Part shown: positions 23,497-35,273 of the stretch, piece by piece
Position numbering within the stretch: the stretch's first letter is position 1
Layout: every line of letters starts with the position of its first letter
Assembly: GCA_005776585.1 (NCBI GenBank)
Contig: SXOX01000293.1
Span: forward strand, 1-45,022
Direction: 5' to 3'
DNA from: Pseudomonadota bacterium
Lineage (GTDB): Bacteria; Myxococcota_A; UBA9042; GCA-2863065
DNA: 45,022 nucleotides
Position numbers and translations under genes: made by a program
The notes under the pieces: model-generated
What the model saw: only the letters and a program-made list of their open reading frames with translations
Databases searched by the model: none
Told to the model about the DNA's origin: nothing

Positions 23497-25617
23497 TCAC
23501 TCCGGCGTGCAACCGTCTCCGCCGCAGACGTCGATGATCTCCCCGGTTCGCCAGAAGTGGACCATCTGCTGGTTGTGGCTCTTCAGCTGACGCGGCCGTC
23601 CGTGGGGGTCGCCAAGGACATCGACCGTCGTTGGCGGGAGGTTCGAGCCGGGAGGGGGCCACGGATTGCCGAAGTCGTAGAGGACCATGCCTGACCCCGT
23701 GTGGGGATAGGGCGCCTCGGTGACGCCGAAGACCTTGCGATCCGTTGCGTAGTGCGCCAGGAGCGAGACTCCGACGCCGGACCGCGCGACGATCTCGTTC
23801 GAGACGACCGCCACCTGGTGATCCCCCTTGGCCGGAGCCAGGAGCACCTGGTTGACCGGCTCTCCGGGAAGGGGGTCGAGCGCAAGGCGGCGGTACCACG
23901 AGGCCGAGTCGGACTGCTCCCAGAGCCCGTGGATGAGCACGAGCGACAAGGCCTGGTCGATGCGATCGGGATAGGCGATGTCCAAGAGCGTGTAGAACGC
24001 GTCGAAGTTCTTGGAGCGGGACAGGAGCAGCGAGTAGTTCGAGCCCGGAACGCCGAAATGTCCACGTTGGATGTACGGCGAGAGCGCCACGATCGTCGGC
24101 CCGTAAATGCCACCCTGGGAGATGCCCTGGTAGTAGTGCTCGGCCGTGTTGACGATGACGCCGCGCGAGGTCAGCGCGTCGAGCTTCGGAAGCTGCTTCT
24201 CCATCGCCAGGTTCAGCAGCACGTGGTTGACGACGCCCTGGTGCAGCCGATCGGCGAGCCAGTAGAAGTGCGAGAGATCGAGGATGAGCGCCAGGATGTT
24301 CTCGACGTCCTCCTCGCTCATGCCGCGCAGGTCGGTAGCGTAGGTGATGAAATGGTGCTCATTGCAGACGCGCGAGATGTTATCGGCGCGTACTTGGTCC
24401 CCGGAGCCGTTCTGGCCATGGCCGTGCATGAAGAGCCCGTGCGGCTTTCCGTCGAGCGCCGAGCGAGGCACGCGCACCCAGAACGGCTCGTCACGATAGC
24501 CGTCCTGAACGAGCTTGCCGCTCGCGTCCTGGTTGAAACGCCAGGCCTTGGTCTCGATGACCGTCTGTTCGGTCTTCAAGAACAACGGCGCCTTGAAAGT
24601 GCCCGACACCTCGAAGGCGATGTGCTCGTTCTCCTCCAGGGTGTGCTCGACGACGTGCTTCACGGTGAGCTTCGGGCCCTCGGGTCCAACCGCGGCCAAG
24701 GCCTTGTCGCGCATCTCGATCATGGTCCCGTGCAGCGCGGCGTCGCTGGCGGTGTTGAAGTCCCACGCCAAGGTCAGCTCGCTCGTAGGCGCGCCTGCGC
24801 TCGCCAGAATGGCGAACACGTCGTTCATTCTCGCCTGTCGGGCATCTCCCTTGCCGTCCACGTAGGCTTGAAACAGCACGCTGCGCTTCGTCCCTGTCCC
24901 ATCGGATTGGGTCAGCTTGCGAAAGCCTACAACGTAGCGCGTGGCGGGCTTCAAGAGGCGCGCCGGGCGAAGCAGCAAGACCTGATCGTCGGTGCCCGAG
25001 ACGGCGCGGCCGTCGATCTCGAGCCAGTGCGGCACCCGCGTGGTCTTCCCATCGGCGCCGACCTCGAGCAACAACGACTGGTGGTCCGCCTCCAGTGAGC
25101 GCTCGATCGTGTCCTCGCCGGCGAGTTTCGACCGGTCGAGGTTTGGGAAGTACGTCACGATGGTCGTCGCGGTGCCGTAGCCGTCCAGGCGTCGCCAAGG
25201 GGCTGGATCGATCGGGACCCCGTGGTTGTTCTTCGGCAGGCTCTCCGCGCCGAAGGTGAGCGTGACGCCGGTCACCCGCGTCGGATCGGGCGCCAGGTAG
25301 AGGCTGGAGGGCCACGGAAGCAGACAATGCTTCGGCTCCAGGTCGTCACATGTGGGGGTCTGTGGGACAGGTACCCCCACGTCTGCGGGGCCGTCTCCGG
25401 GTTGATGAAGGTCGTCCGGCAGAGTCCAGAGGTCGCCGATGTCCGCGAAAACGTCCGACGGCGTCCCGACCTCCGCGGGCCATGGAGCGTCGGCCAGCTG
25501 AGTGGCCTCCTGGGGCTGAATCGTGTCCTCGCCCGGTTGGCTCGCGTCCTTCGGCGACCCACACCCGAAGGTGTTCACCAGGATCGTCAGATAGCAGGGA
25601 CACCAGTTCATTCGCAT
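23497..25617 (-). CDS. lipoprotein alpha/beta hydrolase
   Basis: I chose ATG 25617 because GGAGGAG lies just upstream; ATG 25611 is also possible. The 706-aa precursor has a lipobox (NTFGC) near residue 18 and a long Asp/Glu/Pro linker. The catalytic domain is in the C-terminal half: HGHGQNGSGD, an oxyanion-type loop, then GISQGG with nucleophile Ser500, and GDHQV further on as a plausible acid/His region. The N-terminal half is Ig-like or beta-rich (residues about 90-330). It is probably an outer-membrane esterase or lipase-like enzyme; its substrate is unknown. It converges with the beta-helix cluster. Confidence 0.8.
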   Translation of the reverse strand: MRMNWCPCYLTILVNTFGCGSPKDASQPGEDTIQPQEATQLADAPWPAEVGTPSDVFADIGDLWTLPDDLHQPGDGPADVGVPVPQTPTCDDLEPKHCLLPWPSSLYLAPDPTRVTGVTLTFGAESLPKNNHGVPIDPAPWRRLDGYGTATTIVTYFPNLDRSKLAGEDTIERSLEADHQSLLLEVGADGKTTRVPHWLEIDGRAVSGTDDQVLLLRPARLLKPATRYVVGFRKLTQSDGTGTKRSVLFQAYVDGKGDARQARMNDVFAILASAGAPTSELTLAWDFNTASDAALHGTMIEMRDKALAAVGPEGPKLTVKHVVEHTLEENEHIAFEVSGTFKAPLFLKTEQTVIETKAWRFNQDASGKLVQDGYRDEPFWVRVPRSALDGKPHGLFMHGHGQNGSGDQVRADNISRVCNEHHFITYATDLRGMSEEDVENILALILDLSHFYWLADRLHQGVVNHVLLNLAMEKQLPKLDALTSRGVIVNTAEHYYQGISQGGIYGPTIVALSPYIQRGHFGVPGSNYSLLLSRSKNFDAFYTLLDIAYPDRIDQALSLVLIHGLWEQSDSASWYRRLALDPLPGEPVNQVLLAPAKGDHQVAVVSNEIVARSGVGVSLLAHYATDRKVFGVTEAPYPHTGSGMVLYDFGNPWPPPGSNLPPTTVDVLGDPHGRPRQLKSHNQQMVHFWRTGEIIDVCGGDGCTPE

Positions 25618-25681
25618 CGGATCAACTCCTCCGGGCATGCGCGTACCCCAGCTCGGGCCCTCCCCGCGGACTGAACTCGAG

Positions 25682-26119
25682 TCAGGGCCGCTCCATCAGG
25701 GCCTTCAAGCGGGCGAGATCCTTGGTATTGGCGCGCCGCATCGCGGCCGACATCAACGGCGCGACCAGCTTCGAGAAGCCGCTGGGCTCGCCGCGGTTGC
25801 GCAGGGTCATGCGCGTCCCGTCGCCCGCTGGCTCCCACGTGTAGGTCGTCTCCATCGGGAAGGGCCCTTCGGCGGTGCGCATGACGAGGCGCGCGCCAGG
25901 GAGCAGTTCCACGATCTCGTAGGTGTAGGCGAGCCGGCGCCCAAGGAAGTGGGCGACGAACGCCATCCGGGAGCCCACGACGGCCGGGGGCGGCGTCTTC
26001 CACTCCACCGACCTGATGTTCACATACCACTCCGGCGCGTTCGAGGGATCGCCGGCGTAGGCGGCGACAACGTGCGGCGGTCGAGCGATGACGATCTCGG
26101 TCAGGACATCGACGGGCAT
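25682..26119 (-). CDS. SRPBCC (START-like/polyketide cyclase) family protein
   Basis: This 145-aa protein begins at ATG 26119. The order [19 protein letters not shown], then [10 protein letters not shown], and later [17 protein letters not shown] is typical of the SRPBCC helix-grip fold (polyketide cyclase 2 group). These proteins bind small hydrophobic ligands; the ligand here is unknown. It starts four bases downstream of the amidohydrolase stop, so the two genes probably share a transcript. Confidence 0.82.
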   Translation of the reverse strand: MPVDVLTEIVIARPPHVVAAYAGDPSNAPEWYVNIRSVEWKTPPPAVVGSRMAFVAHFLGRRLAYTYEIVELLPGARLVMRTAEGPFPMETTYTWEPAGDGTRMTLRNRGEPSGFSKLVAPLMSAAMRRANTKDLARLKALMERP

Positions 26120-26123
26120 GGCT

Positions 26124-27428
26124 CTACGCCTCGGCTGCCAGGTCGAGCACGACGTCCAACAGGACATTGACGCCATTTGTGCACTGTTCGGGGGTCGAGA
26201 ACTCGCGCGGATTGTGACTGATGCCGTCGAACTCCCCGGGCACGAACACCATGCCGGCTGGACAGAGGTGTGCCAGCTCCTGCGCGTCGTGACCGGCGCC
26301 GGAGACCAGGGAGCGCACGGAGAGCCCGCGCGCGGCGGCGGCGGAGGTGACGCGTGCCTGTATGGCCTCGGCGAACGGGACGTGATTGGTCCGAGCGGTC
26401 TGTCGCCACGTGACGCTCACGCCCTCGTCCCGGCTCACGTCCTCGTACAGCGCCAGCACGGCCTGCTCGGCGGCGCGCATGAGCGCGTCATCGGGGTTGC
26501 GCAGGTCCACGGTGCAGACAAGCCTGCCCGGGACGATATTGACAAGCCCCGGATGCGGCACGATGGCGCCCATGGTGGCGCGAAAGCCGGGCCCGAAGCG
26601 GCCCGAGGCGATGAGCGTGCGGAGACCCAGGTTGATCTTCGCGCAGGCCACGCCCGCGTCGTGGCGCAGCTCCATCGGCGTCGTCCCGGCGTGTGCGCTC
26701 TTGCCGACGATCGTGACCTCGTGCCACGAGATGGCCTGCACGCCAGTGACTGCCCCCAGATCCACGCCCGCCTGGCGCAGCGTGGGGCCTTGCTCGATGT
26801 GACATTCGACGTACGCGTGCGGCGGGCTCAGACGCTCGGGCGCCGTGCCCAGGAAGCCAATACGCTCGAGCTCGCCGTGGACGGTCAGGCCCGCGCGATC
26901 GGCCAGCGCATAGGCGGCCTCCAGCGGCAGTCGACCGGCAGCGACGGCGCTCCCGAGCATGTCGGTGCCAAAGCGCGCGCCCTCTTCGTCGGTGAAGAAC
27001 GCGACCACGAGGGGTCGGCGCGTGACGACACCGTGGTCGGCCAAGGTCCGCAGCACCTCGAGGCCGCCCAGCACGCCGAGGCAGCCATCGAAGCGCCCGG
27101 CCGTGGGAACGGAGTCGATATGTGAGCCCATCATCACGGGCGCCAGCGCGTCATCGGTGCCGCGGCGGCGCCCGTAGACGTTGCCAATCCGATCGACGGT
27201 CAGCTCCAGGTCGAGTGCGCGCATGGCCGCGACGACATGACGCCGGCCCGCAGCGTCGGCATCGGTCAGCGCGAGGCGGTTGACGCCGCGCAGTCCCGAG
27301 CGCTCGTCGTCAAAAGCCCCGATCTCGCCCAGCGCGGCGAGCGCGTCCCACAGTCGCGCGCCGTCAATCGACAGCCCGCCCAGGAGCGTGTCGCGACTTG
27401 CCGGCGCGACGCCGTTGGAGCGGATCAC
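26124..27428 (-). CDS. M20-family amidohydrolase (N-carbamoyl-amino-acid hydrolase / allantoate amidohydrolase type)
   Basis: GTG 27428 gives 434 aa, the usual family length. Metal ligands are visible: [32 protein letters not shown] and, near the end, SHNPREFS. The dimerisation domain includes [18 protein letters not shown]. Family members cleave carbamoyl or ureido amides, for example N-carbamoyl-L-amino acids, allantoate or beta-ureidopropionate, with two divalent metals in the cytoplasm. No pyrimidine- or allantoin-pathway neighbours are present, so the substrate cannot be chosen. Confidence 0.88.
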   Translation of the reverse strand: MIRSNGVAPASRDTLLGGLSIDGARLWDALAALGEIGAFDDERSGLRGVNRLALTDADAAGRRHVVAAMRALDLELTVDRIGNVYGRRRGTDDALAPVMMGSHIDSVPTAGRFDGCLGVLGGLEVLRTLADHGVVTRRPLVVAFFTDEEGARFGTDMLGSAVAAGRLPLEAAYALADRAGLTVHGELERIGFLGTAPERLSPPHAYVECHIEQGPTLRQAGVDLGAVTGVQAISWHEVTIVGKSAHAGTTPMELRHDAGVACAKINLGLRTLIASGRFGPGFRATMGAIVPHPGLVNIVPGRLVCTVDLRNPDDALMRAAEQAVLALYEDVSRDEGVSVTWRQTARTNHVPFAEAIQARVTSAAAARGLSVRSLVSGAGHDAQELAHLCPAGMVFVPGEFDGISHNPREFSTPEQCTNGVNVLLDVVLDLAAEA

Positions 27429-27561
27429 GCGGCGATTCTCGCGAGGCGCGCAGCGCCGGTCAGACGGTGAAGGGCGGGCTGGATGCCCGTCCAAACCGTT
27501 TGGCGCGGGAAGCGACCGTGAGGCGCCCAACGGCGAGTGGCGGTCAATCCGCGACACGCTC

Positions 27562-29814
<2,253 letters not shown>

Positions 29815-29859
29815 TCGGCAGTATACGAGGATGGGTCGCCGAGGCCAGCCCAACGTGCG

Positions 29860-30468
29860 TCAGGGGCGCTTCTTTCGCACGGGCAGCGTGCGTGGAGGCA
29901 GGAGCTCGGCCGCGACGTCGAGCTTCTTGGCCAAAAAGATCGCGGCGTCGAGCTTTGTGAACGAGCGGCCGCGGTAGAACTTGAGCGCGTTCTCGTTGTT
30001 CTCGGCGACCTCCAAGACGATGTGCGTGCAACCCCGGAGCCGCGCGGCGTGCTCAATCTGCTCGATGATGTAGGTCCCCACGCCCAATCCGTGATAGCCC
30101 GGATGGACGGCCAGCTCATCGACGAAGAGCGGGCGCATGCCGCGCTTCTCGAAGTAGCGATGGTTCATCCAGTTGTCCGCACCCGCGATCTCGTAGGCGA
30201 ACTCACAGTAGCCGGCCAGCTCGTGGACGGTGCCCTTGTCGACCTCGAACAGGAGCTGCTCGATGCCCTCCTGCTCGTAGACCTCCAGGAAGTGCTGCTT
30301 GAGGCGCGGGCGTTGATACTCGACGGTCTCGCGGTTGACGTCGCGAAAGACGAGCTTGAGGAACTCCCAGACCCGATTCAGGTCGCGCCTGTGGATGCGG
30401 CGGACGCGAAGTTGTAGCTCTGGGGCGTCGGTGGGCGGGGCAGGGGGTGGTGCGGACTTCTTCGGCAT
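29860..30468 (-). CDS. GNAT-family N-acetyltransferase
   Basis: This is a 202-aa protein with a proline-rich N-terminal extension of about 18 residues. The acetyl-CoA motif A is DELAVHPGYHGLGVGTYIIEQ-like (central YHGLGVG), followed by HIVLEVAENNENALKFYRGR, the usual motif B region. GNAT enzymes transfer acetyl from acetyl-CoA to amines; the substrate is unknown. A lysine/arginine tail ends the protein. It lies 31 bp downstream of the malate dehydrogenase-like gene. Confidence 0.87.
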   Translation of the reverse strand: MPKKSAPPPAPPTDAPELQLRVRRIHRRDLNRVWEFLKLVFRDVNRETVEYQRPRLKQHFLEVYEQEGIEQLLFEVDKGTVHELAGYCEFAYEIAGADNWMNHRYFEKRGMRPLFVDELAVHPGYHGLGVGTYIIEQIEHAARLRGCTHIVLEVAENNENALKFYRGRSFTKLDAAIFLAKKLDVAAELLPPRTLPVRKKRP

Positions 30469-30499
30469 CTGGCACGCCTACAACGCCCGCTCGACGGGA

Positions 30500-31447
30500 T
30501 CAACCGGCGGCGTTGAGCTCGGCGACCTCTTCCTTGACGGCCCTGACGCTCGCGTCGAACGCCGCGCGCTCGGTCTCGGTCAACGGGACCTCGACGGGCG
30601 AGGCGCCGTTGCGCCCAATCCGGGTGGCGACGCCGGCGAATAGACCCGAGTAGCCGTACTCGCCATTGAGCCGCGTGCACGCCGGCAGGATGGCCTGGGT
30701 GTCCGACAGGTAGGCCTTGACCATCTTGACGCTGGCGATGGCCGTGGAGAACGTGGCCGAGCGACCCTGTCGCTTGATGATCGTGCGGCCGCGGTCCTTG
30801 ACCTCGTCGGTGATGCGCGTGAGCTCCGCGGCGTTCAGCCACTGGTCGAGCGGCTTGTAAGCCACCTTGGCGGCCGAGTAGACCGGGACCATCGTGGGAC
30901 CGTGACCGCCCAGGACGAGCGTGTCGACCTGCGAGGCCGGCCGACCCGTGGCGAGCGCGGCCTGAATGGTGAAGCGACCGGTGTCCAGAACGCCCGCCTG
31001 ACCGACGACGTGGGAGGCCGGGAGCCCCAGGTTGCGATAGGCCAGCTCCACCATGGCGTCGAGCGGGTTGGTGACCATGACGAAGAACGCGTTGGGCGCG
31101 ACCTTGCCGATGTGCTTGGTGAGCGCGCCAACGATGGGGATGTTGACCCCGATGAGGTCTGCGCGGTTCTGGTTGGCCTGCCGCGGGATGCCCGCGGTGA
31201 AGATGATGGCGTCGCAGCCCTCGAGGTCCTCGAGGCTGGAGGTGAGCTTGATGCTCGCGCCCGTGCCGAGGATGCCAATGGCGTCCAGGATCTCCTCGTA
31301 GGCGCCCGCCTGCGCGCTAGGCACGGCCTCGACGGCCTCCTTGCGGTCAAACGCGATGAGCTCCGCCGTGAGCGAGGTGTCTGTGACGAGCGCCTTGGCC
31401 GCCTCGATACCGATGCCGCCGAATCCAACGAGACCAATCCGTGCCAT
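30500..31447 (-). CDS. mdh: lactate/malate dehydrogenase family protein, probably malate dehydrogenase
   Basis: This 315-aa protein has the NAD loop GFGGIG at 8-13, Asp34 at the end of strand 2 (NAD preference), substrate arginines R89 and R95, N127 in VTNPLDAM, the D155/R158 pair in VLDTGRF, and the catalytic His182. These fit oxidation of malate to oxaloacetate with NAD in the citric acid cycle. One unusual change is GGHGPTMVP where the family normally has GGHGDTMVP. The gene starts at ATG 31447; GAGGAGGCAGC upstream is a good ribosome binding site. Lactate dehydrogenase is less likely because of the VTNPLD and R-loop context. Confidence 0.85.
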   Translation of the reverse strand: MARIGLVGFGGIGIEAAKALVTDTSLTAELIAFDRKEAVEAVPSAQAGAYEEILDAIGILGTGASIKLTSSLEDLEGCDAIIFTAGIPRQANQNRADLIGVNIPIVGALTKHIGKVAPNAFFVMVTNPLDAMVELAYRNLGLPASHVVGQAGVLDTGRFTIQAALATGRPASQVDTLVLGGHGPTMVPVYSAAKVAYKPLDQWLNAAELTRITDEVKDRGRTIIKRQGRSATFSTAIASVKMVKAYLSDTQAILPACTRLNGEYGYSGLFAGVATRIGRNGASPVEVPLTETERAAFDASVRAVKEEVAELNAAG

Positions 31448-31538
31448 GCTGCCTCCTCGCGGGTCGTCGCCCGCCGTTCGCGCGCGTTAGACCGGAAGAC
31501 GACACCGGAGTCAAGTACGGGTCCGACGGCCGTGGTCG

Positions 31539-31982
31539 TCAGCCGTCCAGTTCGGCGAGCGAGATGACCGCTGGCAGCGTCGCCAGGAGGGCCGCAGGTA
31601 CGCCGCGAACGAGCCGCAGTAGTCGCTCGTCGGCGGTCACAAGGGGAATGCCGCGTTCGCTCGCGACCAGAAGGTAGAAGCAGTCGTAGGCGGGGTACTT
31701 CAAATCGATGGCGAGCCTGGTGGCGGCCTCGAGCAAGGGACGGGTCGCGATCAGAGTCACCGGTGACCGCTCCAGTGTGGCGGCCGCAAGACACGCCTCT
31801 GCCGACGTGAGCTCGCCGCGACTGACCTTTTTCCACAACACGTTGGCGCACTCGGTGACGAACACGTCGGGGGCCAACAGACTTGCTCGCTGAAGTGACG
31901 CGGCTCTCTCGCTACCGGCCTCGGACACGACCCACTTGACGCCGATTGTGGCATCTACGACCGCGCTGAGCGGCACCTTCAT
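31539..31982 (-). CDS. PIN-domain toxin (VapC-like), second pair
   Basis: This 147-aa PIN domain has the acidic ligands D10 in VVDATIG, E44 in FVTECANVLW, D100 in PAYDCFYLL and D118 in VTADERLL, so it is probably an active RNase. ATG 31982 overlaps the antitoxin stop as ATGA. It differs clearly from the PIN toxin at 12049, so the two pairs are not recent copies of each other. Confidence 0.88.
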   Translation of the reverse strand: MKVPLSAVVDATIGVKWVVSEAGSERAASLQRASLLAPDVFVTECANVLWKKVSRGELTSAEACLAAATLERSPVTLIATRPLLEAATRLAIDLKYPAYDCFYLLVASERGIPLVTADERLLRLVRGVPAALLATLPAVISLAELDG

Positions 31983-32218
31983 CGCTGGTCGCGAACGTCA
32001 GACAGCAGTACATCGGCCGACGTCTGGAAACGACCTGCGGTCAGGTCTCGAAGTCGCTCGGCAACAGTCCAGAAGTCCTCGCGCGGCTCATTGCGGAGCG
32101 CGTCCGCAATCAATGCCCTGACCTCGGCCTCGGTGGAGCGACCGTTTCTGGCGGCCCGCAACCTGAGCTGCGAGACGAGGTTCGGTTCCAGATTCCGGAC
32201 TGTAATTGCGGTTGACAT
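31979..32218 (-). CDS. FitA/VapB-like ribbon-helix-helix antitoxin
   Basis: ATG 32218 follows GGAGG by seven bases and gives 79 aa. The N-terminal half, with STAITVRNLEP, LRLRAARNGRS and EAEVRALIADAL, is a typical Arc-like ribbon-helix-helix DNA-binding domain of the FitA type. The C-terminal half should bind the PIN toxin. Coupled translation with the toxin is shown by the 4-bp overlap. Confidence 0.85.
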   Translation of the reverse strand: MSTAITVRNLEPNLVSQLRLRAARNGRSTEAEVRALIADALRNEPREDFWTVAERLRDLTAGRFQTSADVLLSDVRDQR

Positions 32219-32292
32219 GCATGTGCCTCCGATCGCAATGCTAGCACTGCAACGGGGCGTGTGCCAACGCAAACATCGAGAGGCAATCGGGC

Positions 32293-33363
32293 TCAGCTGC
32301 CGGAAAGCAGCACGTCCAAGATACGCAAGTTGGCCTTGGGGAAGGCGAGCTTGCGCAGCTCTGACAGGGGCCGAAAGCCGCCTTCGGTGGCCGCGCGAAG
32401 CGTGGGCTCGCCGCGCAGGACGTGGCAGTGAAAGACGTGCAGGGTGACCTTGAAGTGCGAGTAGGTGTGCTTGACGCGCACGACGGGTGCGCCGACGGCG
32501 ATGTCCAGACCCAGCTCCTCGTGAAGTTCACGCCGCACGGTGTCTTCCATGACCTCGCCCGGCTCGCGCTTGCCTCCGGGGAACTCCCACAGCCCGCCCA
32601 GGAGGCCGTCGGGAGGGCGGCGCTGTACGAAGACCTGGTCGCGCGCGGCGTTCCAGAGCACCGCGACGCCGATGTCCTTGTGCGGCACGGGCGCCTTCTT
32701 GACCTTGACCGGGCGCATCGCCTGGGTCCCCGCCGCGAACGCGCGGCAGTGCGTGGCCACGGGACATGCGGGGCAGTCCGGCGCGCGGGGAGTGCAGACG
32801 CGCGCTCCGAGCTCCATGAGCGCCTGGTTGAAGGTCCACGCGTCGGTCGCGCCCGCCAGCAGCTCCGTCGAGCGCGCCCACAGCCTCTCCTCGGCCGAGG
32901 CGCGGGCCACCGGCGCGTCGAGGTCCTCGAGCCGTGACAGCACGCGCTTGACGTTGCCGTCGAGCAGCGGGTGCGGCTGGTCAAACGCAAACGTGAGCAG
33001 CGCGCCAGCCGTGCTGCGGCCGATGCCCGGCAAAGCAAAGACGGCGTCAAACGTGCTCGGAAACCGCCCGCCATGCTCGGCCATGACCTGCTGCGCCGCA
33101 CGATGCAGGTTGCGCGCGCGAGCGTAGTAGCCGAGCCCCTCCCAGAGCTTGAGGACCTCGCCTTGGTCGGCGGCCGCGAGCGCTGCCACCGTGGGAAAGC
33201 GCTCCAGGAAGCGCGCATAGTAGGGAATGACGGCCTCGACCTGCGTCTGCTGGAGCATGATCTCCGAGACCCAGAGTGCATACGGCTCCCGCGTGCGTCG
33301 CCACGGCAGGTCCCGTCCTGCCACGCGATACCACGCGCACAACGCGTCGGAGAACGAGGTCAC
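32293..33363 (-). CDS. mutY: A/G-specific adenine glycosylase MutY with intact nudix box
   Basis: GTG 33363 overlaps the histidine kinase stop (GTGA) and gives 356 aa. The catalytic features are complete: EIMLQQTQV with E34, the helix-hairpin-helix [14 protein letters not shown]135 in [10 protein letters not shown], and the iron-sulphur cysteines C190, C197, C200 and C206 (C-x6-C-x2-C-x5-C). It removes adenine mispaired with 8-oxoguanine. The C-terminal MutT-like domain contains a full nudix pattern, G264-x5-E270-x7-R278-E279-L-x-E282-E283-x-G285, which most MutY proteins have lost. Confidence 0.95.
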   Translation of the reverse strand: MTSFSDALCAWYRVAGRDLPWRRTREPYALWVSEIMLQQTQVEAVIPYYARFLERFPTVAALAAADQGEVLKLWEGLGYYARARNLHRAAQQVMAEHGGRFPSTFDAVFALPGIGRSTAGALLTFAFDQPHPLLDGNVKRVLSRLEDLDAPVARASAEERLWARSTELLAGATDAWTFNQALMELGARVCTPRAPDCPACPVATHCRAFAAGTQAMRPVKVKKAPVPHKDIGVAVLWNAARDQVFVQRRPPDGLLGGLWEFPGGKREPGEVMEDTVRRELHEELGLDIAVGAPVVRVKHTYSHFKVTLHVFHCHVLRGEPTLRAATEGGFRPLSELRKLAFPKANLRILDVLLSGS

Positions 33364-35273
33364 GCGGTGAGGTTCTTGGGCAGCCGCACGTGAAACACGG
33401 TGCCGCGCCCGGCCTCGGACTCGTAGCCAATGGTGCCGCCGTGCTGCTCGACGATTTTTTTGACGATTGCCAGGCCAAGGCCCGTGCCATGCCGCTTGCC
33501 GTGCGTGACGAACGAGTCGAACAGCGTGCTGCGAATGGCCTCGGGGATGCCGGGGCCCGTGTCGATGAACCAAAGGTCGAGGCTCGAGGGATCGTCGGTT
33601 GCCTCCGCCGTGCGGATCGTGAAGCGGCCGCCTTTGGGCATGGCCTCCCGTGCGTTCTTGGCCAGGTTGACCACGAGCCGGCGGAACTTCTGATCGTCGA
33701 GCCGAATGAGACCGTCGTAGCCAAGCTCCAGGTCGACCTCGAAGGGATCTCCGCGGGTCTCGTAGTCAAGCTTGAGCTCGTTTTTCACCTCGGTCAGCAG
33801 CGTGCCGAGGTGCACCTTGCGGATGAGGAGGTTGGCCTCGCCGCGCGCGAACGCCAGGATCTCCTGCGTCATCGACTTGAGCGCCTGCGACTGGCGCTTG
33901 ATGAGATCGGCCATGGACTTACGCTCATCCCGGCTGTCCTCGTCGACCATGAGCTGCGAGTAGCCGGAGATCACCGTCATCGGCGTCTTGAGATCGTGTA
34001 GCACCGTCGCGAGCGCGCGACCGATGGCGGCGAGGCGATCGGCGACCTGCGCCTCGACCCGCTGCCGGGCGAGCACGATGGCGGACTCGGCCTGCCCCGC
34101 GATCACCGAGAGCAGCTTGAGGTCCTCCTCGGAGAAGCCCTCGGGCGACTCGCGCCGATTGATGAGCTCGAGCGCACCGAACCGCTCGCCGCCGCTCGAC
34201 AGAGGCACACATAGCGCCGAACGCACCTCGGCCTCCTCACCGGCGGCCGCGAGCGCCGCGCCGAGGTGCGTGTCCCGAGCGAGATCGTGCGTATCCAACA
34301 GCACGTCGAGCTGATTGGAGCGAAAGGGCTCCTCGCGCTCGGCGACTTGAGCCGCGAGCGACCGGGCGACTGCGAGGACCTCGCCCGCATACGGCTGGCA
34401 GCCGAACTGCGGGTTGGGGCACGTAAAGAGCCGGTAGCCCTCCGTGTCGGAGATGAGCGCGGTGGCGATGGCGCTCGGGATCGCCTCTTTGGCACGCAGC
34501 AGGAGCAGATTGACGACCGCCTCAATCGAGGTGGCCTGATTGACGTCCTGTTCGAGCCGATAGAGCAGGTCGATCTCGGCGACGCGTCGCCGCAGCGCCT
34601 GCTGCGTGTCCATGAGCTCGAGGTTCTTGCCAACGACCGACACGTACAGACGGCTGCTCTCGAGCGACACGGCCGCCTGGCTGGCGATGGACGCGATCAT
34701 GTGCTCGTCGTCGAGCGTGAAGTAGCCGTCGCGCTTGTTCAGAGCCTGGATGACCCCGACGACCTTCTTGCGCGGGTTCTTCAGCGGCCAGCACAGCATG
34801 GAGGTCGTGCGAAACCCCGTACGCTGGTCAACGTCTGCGCGAAACCGGCCATCGCGATAGGCGTCCTTGAGGTTGACCGGGTGGCCGGTCTTGGCGACCC
34901 AGCCGGCCACGCCTTCACCAAAGCGCAGCCGAATCTCTTGGATCTCGCCCCCGTGCGCCACGCGGGAGAAGATCTCCTCACCGTTGGCCTCGTCCACCTC
35001 GAAGATGGTCGAGCGCTCAGCGCCGAGGATCTCCGAGGTCTTGTCCGCGATGAGCGCCAGTAGTCGGTGGTAGTTGAGCGTGGAGCCGAGCGCCGTGTTG
35101 ATCTCTTGGATGATCGCCACGCGCCGGCGCTCGCGGTCGAGCTCCGCGGTGAGCAGCGCGAGCTGGGCCTCGTGCTCGTCGGTGCCCGGGCGGCTTGCGT
35201 CGCCGCCGTCGGGGCGGTCGGGGACCGTGGAGAGGACGAACGGGCGGACCTGCGCGGTGCTGCCTTCCGCCAT
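33360..35273 (-). CDS. GAF-GAF sensor histidine kinase
   Basis: This 637-aa kinase has no membrane segment. A coiled start (to about residue 60) is followed by two GAF domains (about 60-205 and 230-395). The HisKA helix has [18 protein letters not shown] with phosphorylated His426. The ATPase domain has the N box [16 protein letters not shown] and [18 protein letters not shown]. It is a cytoplasmic two-component sensor; no response regulator is adjacent. Its ATG overlaps the polA stop, and mutY overlaps its own stop, so polA, the kinase and mutY form a translationally linked operon. Confidence 0.93.
   Translation of the reverse strand: MAEGSTAQVRPFVLSTVPDRPDGGDASRPGTDEHEAQLALLTAELDRERRRVAIIQEINTALGSTLNYHRLLALIADKTSEILGAERSTIFEVDEANGEEIFSRVAHGGEIQEIRLRFGEGVAGWVAKTGHPVNLKDAYRDGRFRADVDQRTGFRTTSMLCWPLKNPRKKVVGVIQALNKRDGYFTLDDEHMIASIASQAAVSLESSRLYVSVVGKNLELMDTQQALRRRVAEIDLLYRLEQDVNQATSIEAVVNLLLLRAKEAIPSAIATALISDTEGYRLFTCPNPQFGCQPYAGEVLAVARSLAAQVAEREEPFRSNQLDVLLDTHDLARDTHLGAALAAAGEEAEVRSALCVPLSSGGERFGALELINRRESPEGFSEEDLKLLSVIAGQAESAIVLARQRVEAQVADRLAAIGRALATVLHDLKTPMTVISGYSQLMVDEDSRDERKSMADLIKRQSQALKSMTQEILAFARGEANLLIRKVHLGTLLTEVKNELKLDYETRGDPFEVDLELGYDGLIRLDDQKFRRLVVNLAKNAREAMPKGGRFTIRTAEATDDPSSLDLWFIDTGPGIPEAIRSTLFDSFVTHGKRHGTGLGLAIVKKIVEQHGGTIGYESEAGRGTVFHVRLPKNLTA

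Noticed and set aside
27491-27503. CCAAAC-C-GTTTGG palindrome upstream of the amidohydrolase
   Set aside because: It is short, and its position between converging or tandem ends gives no clear regulatory logic.
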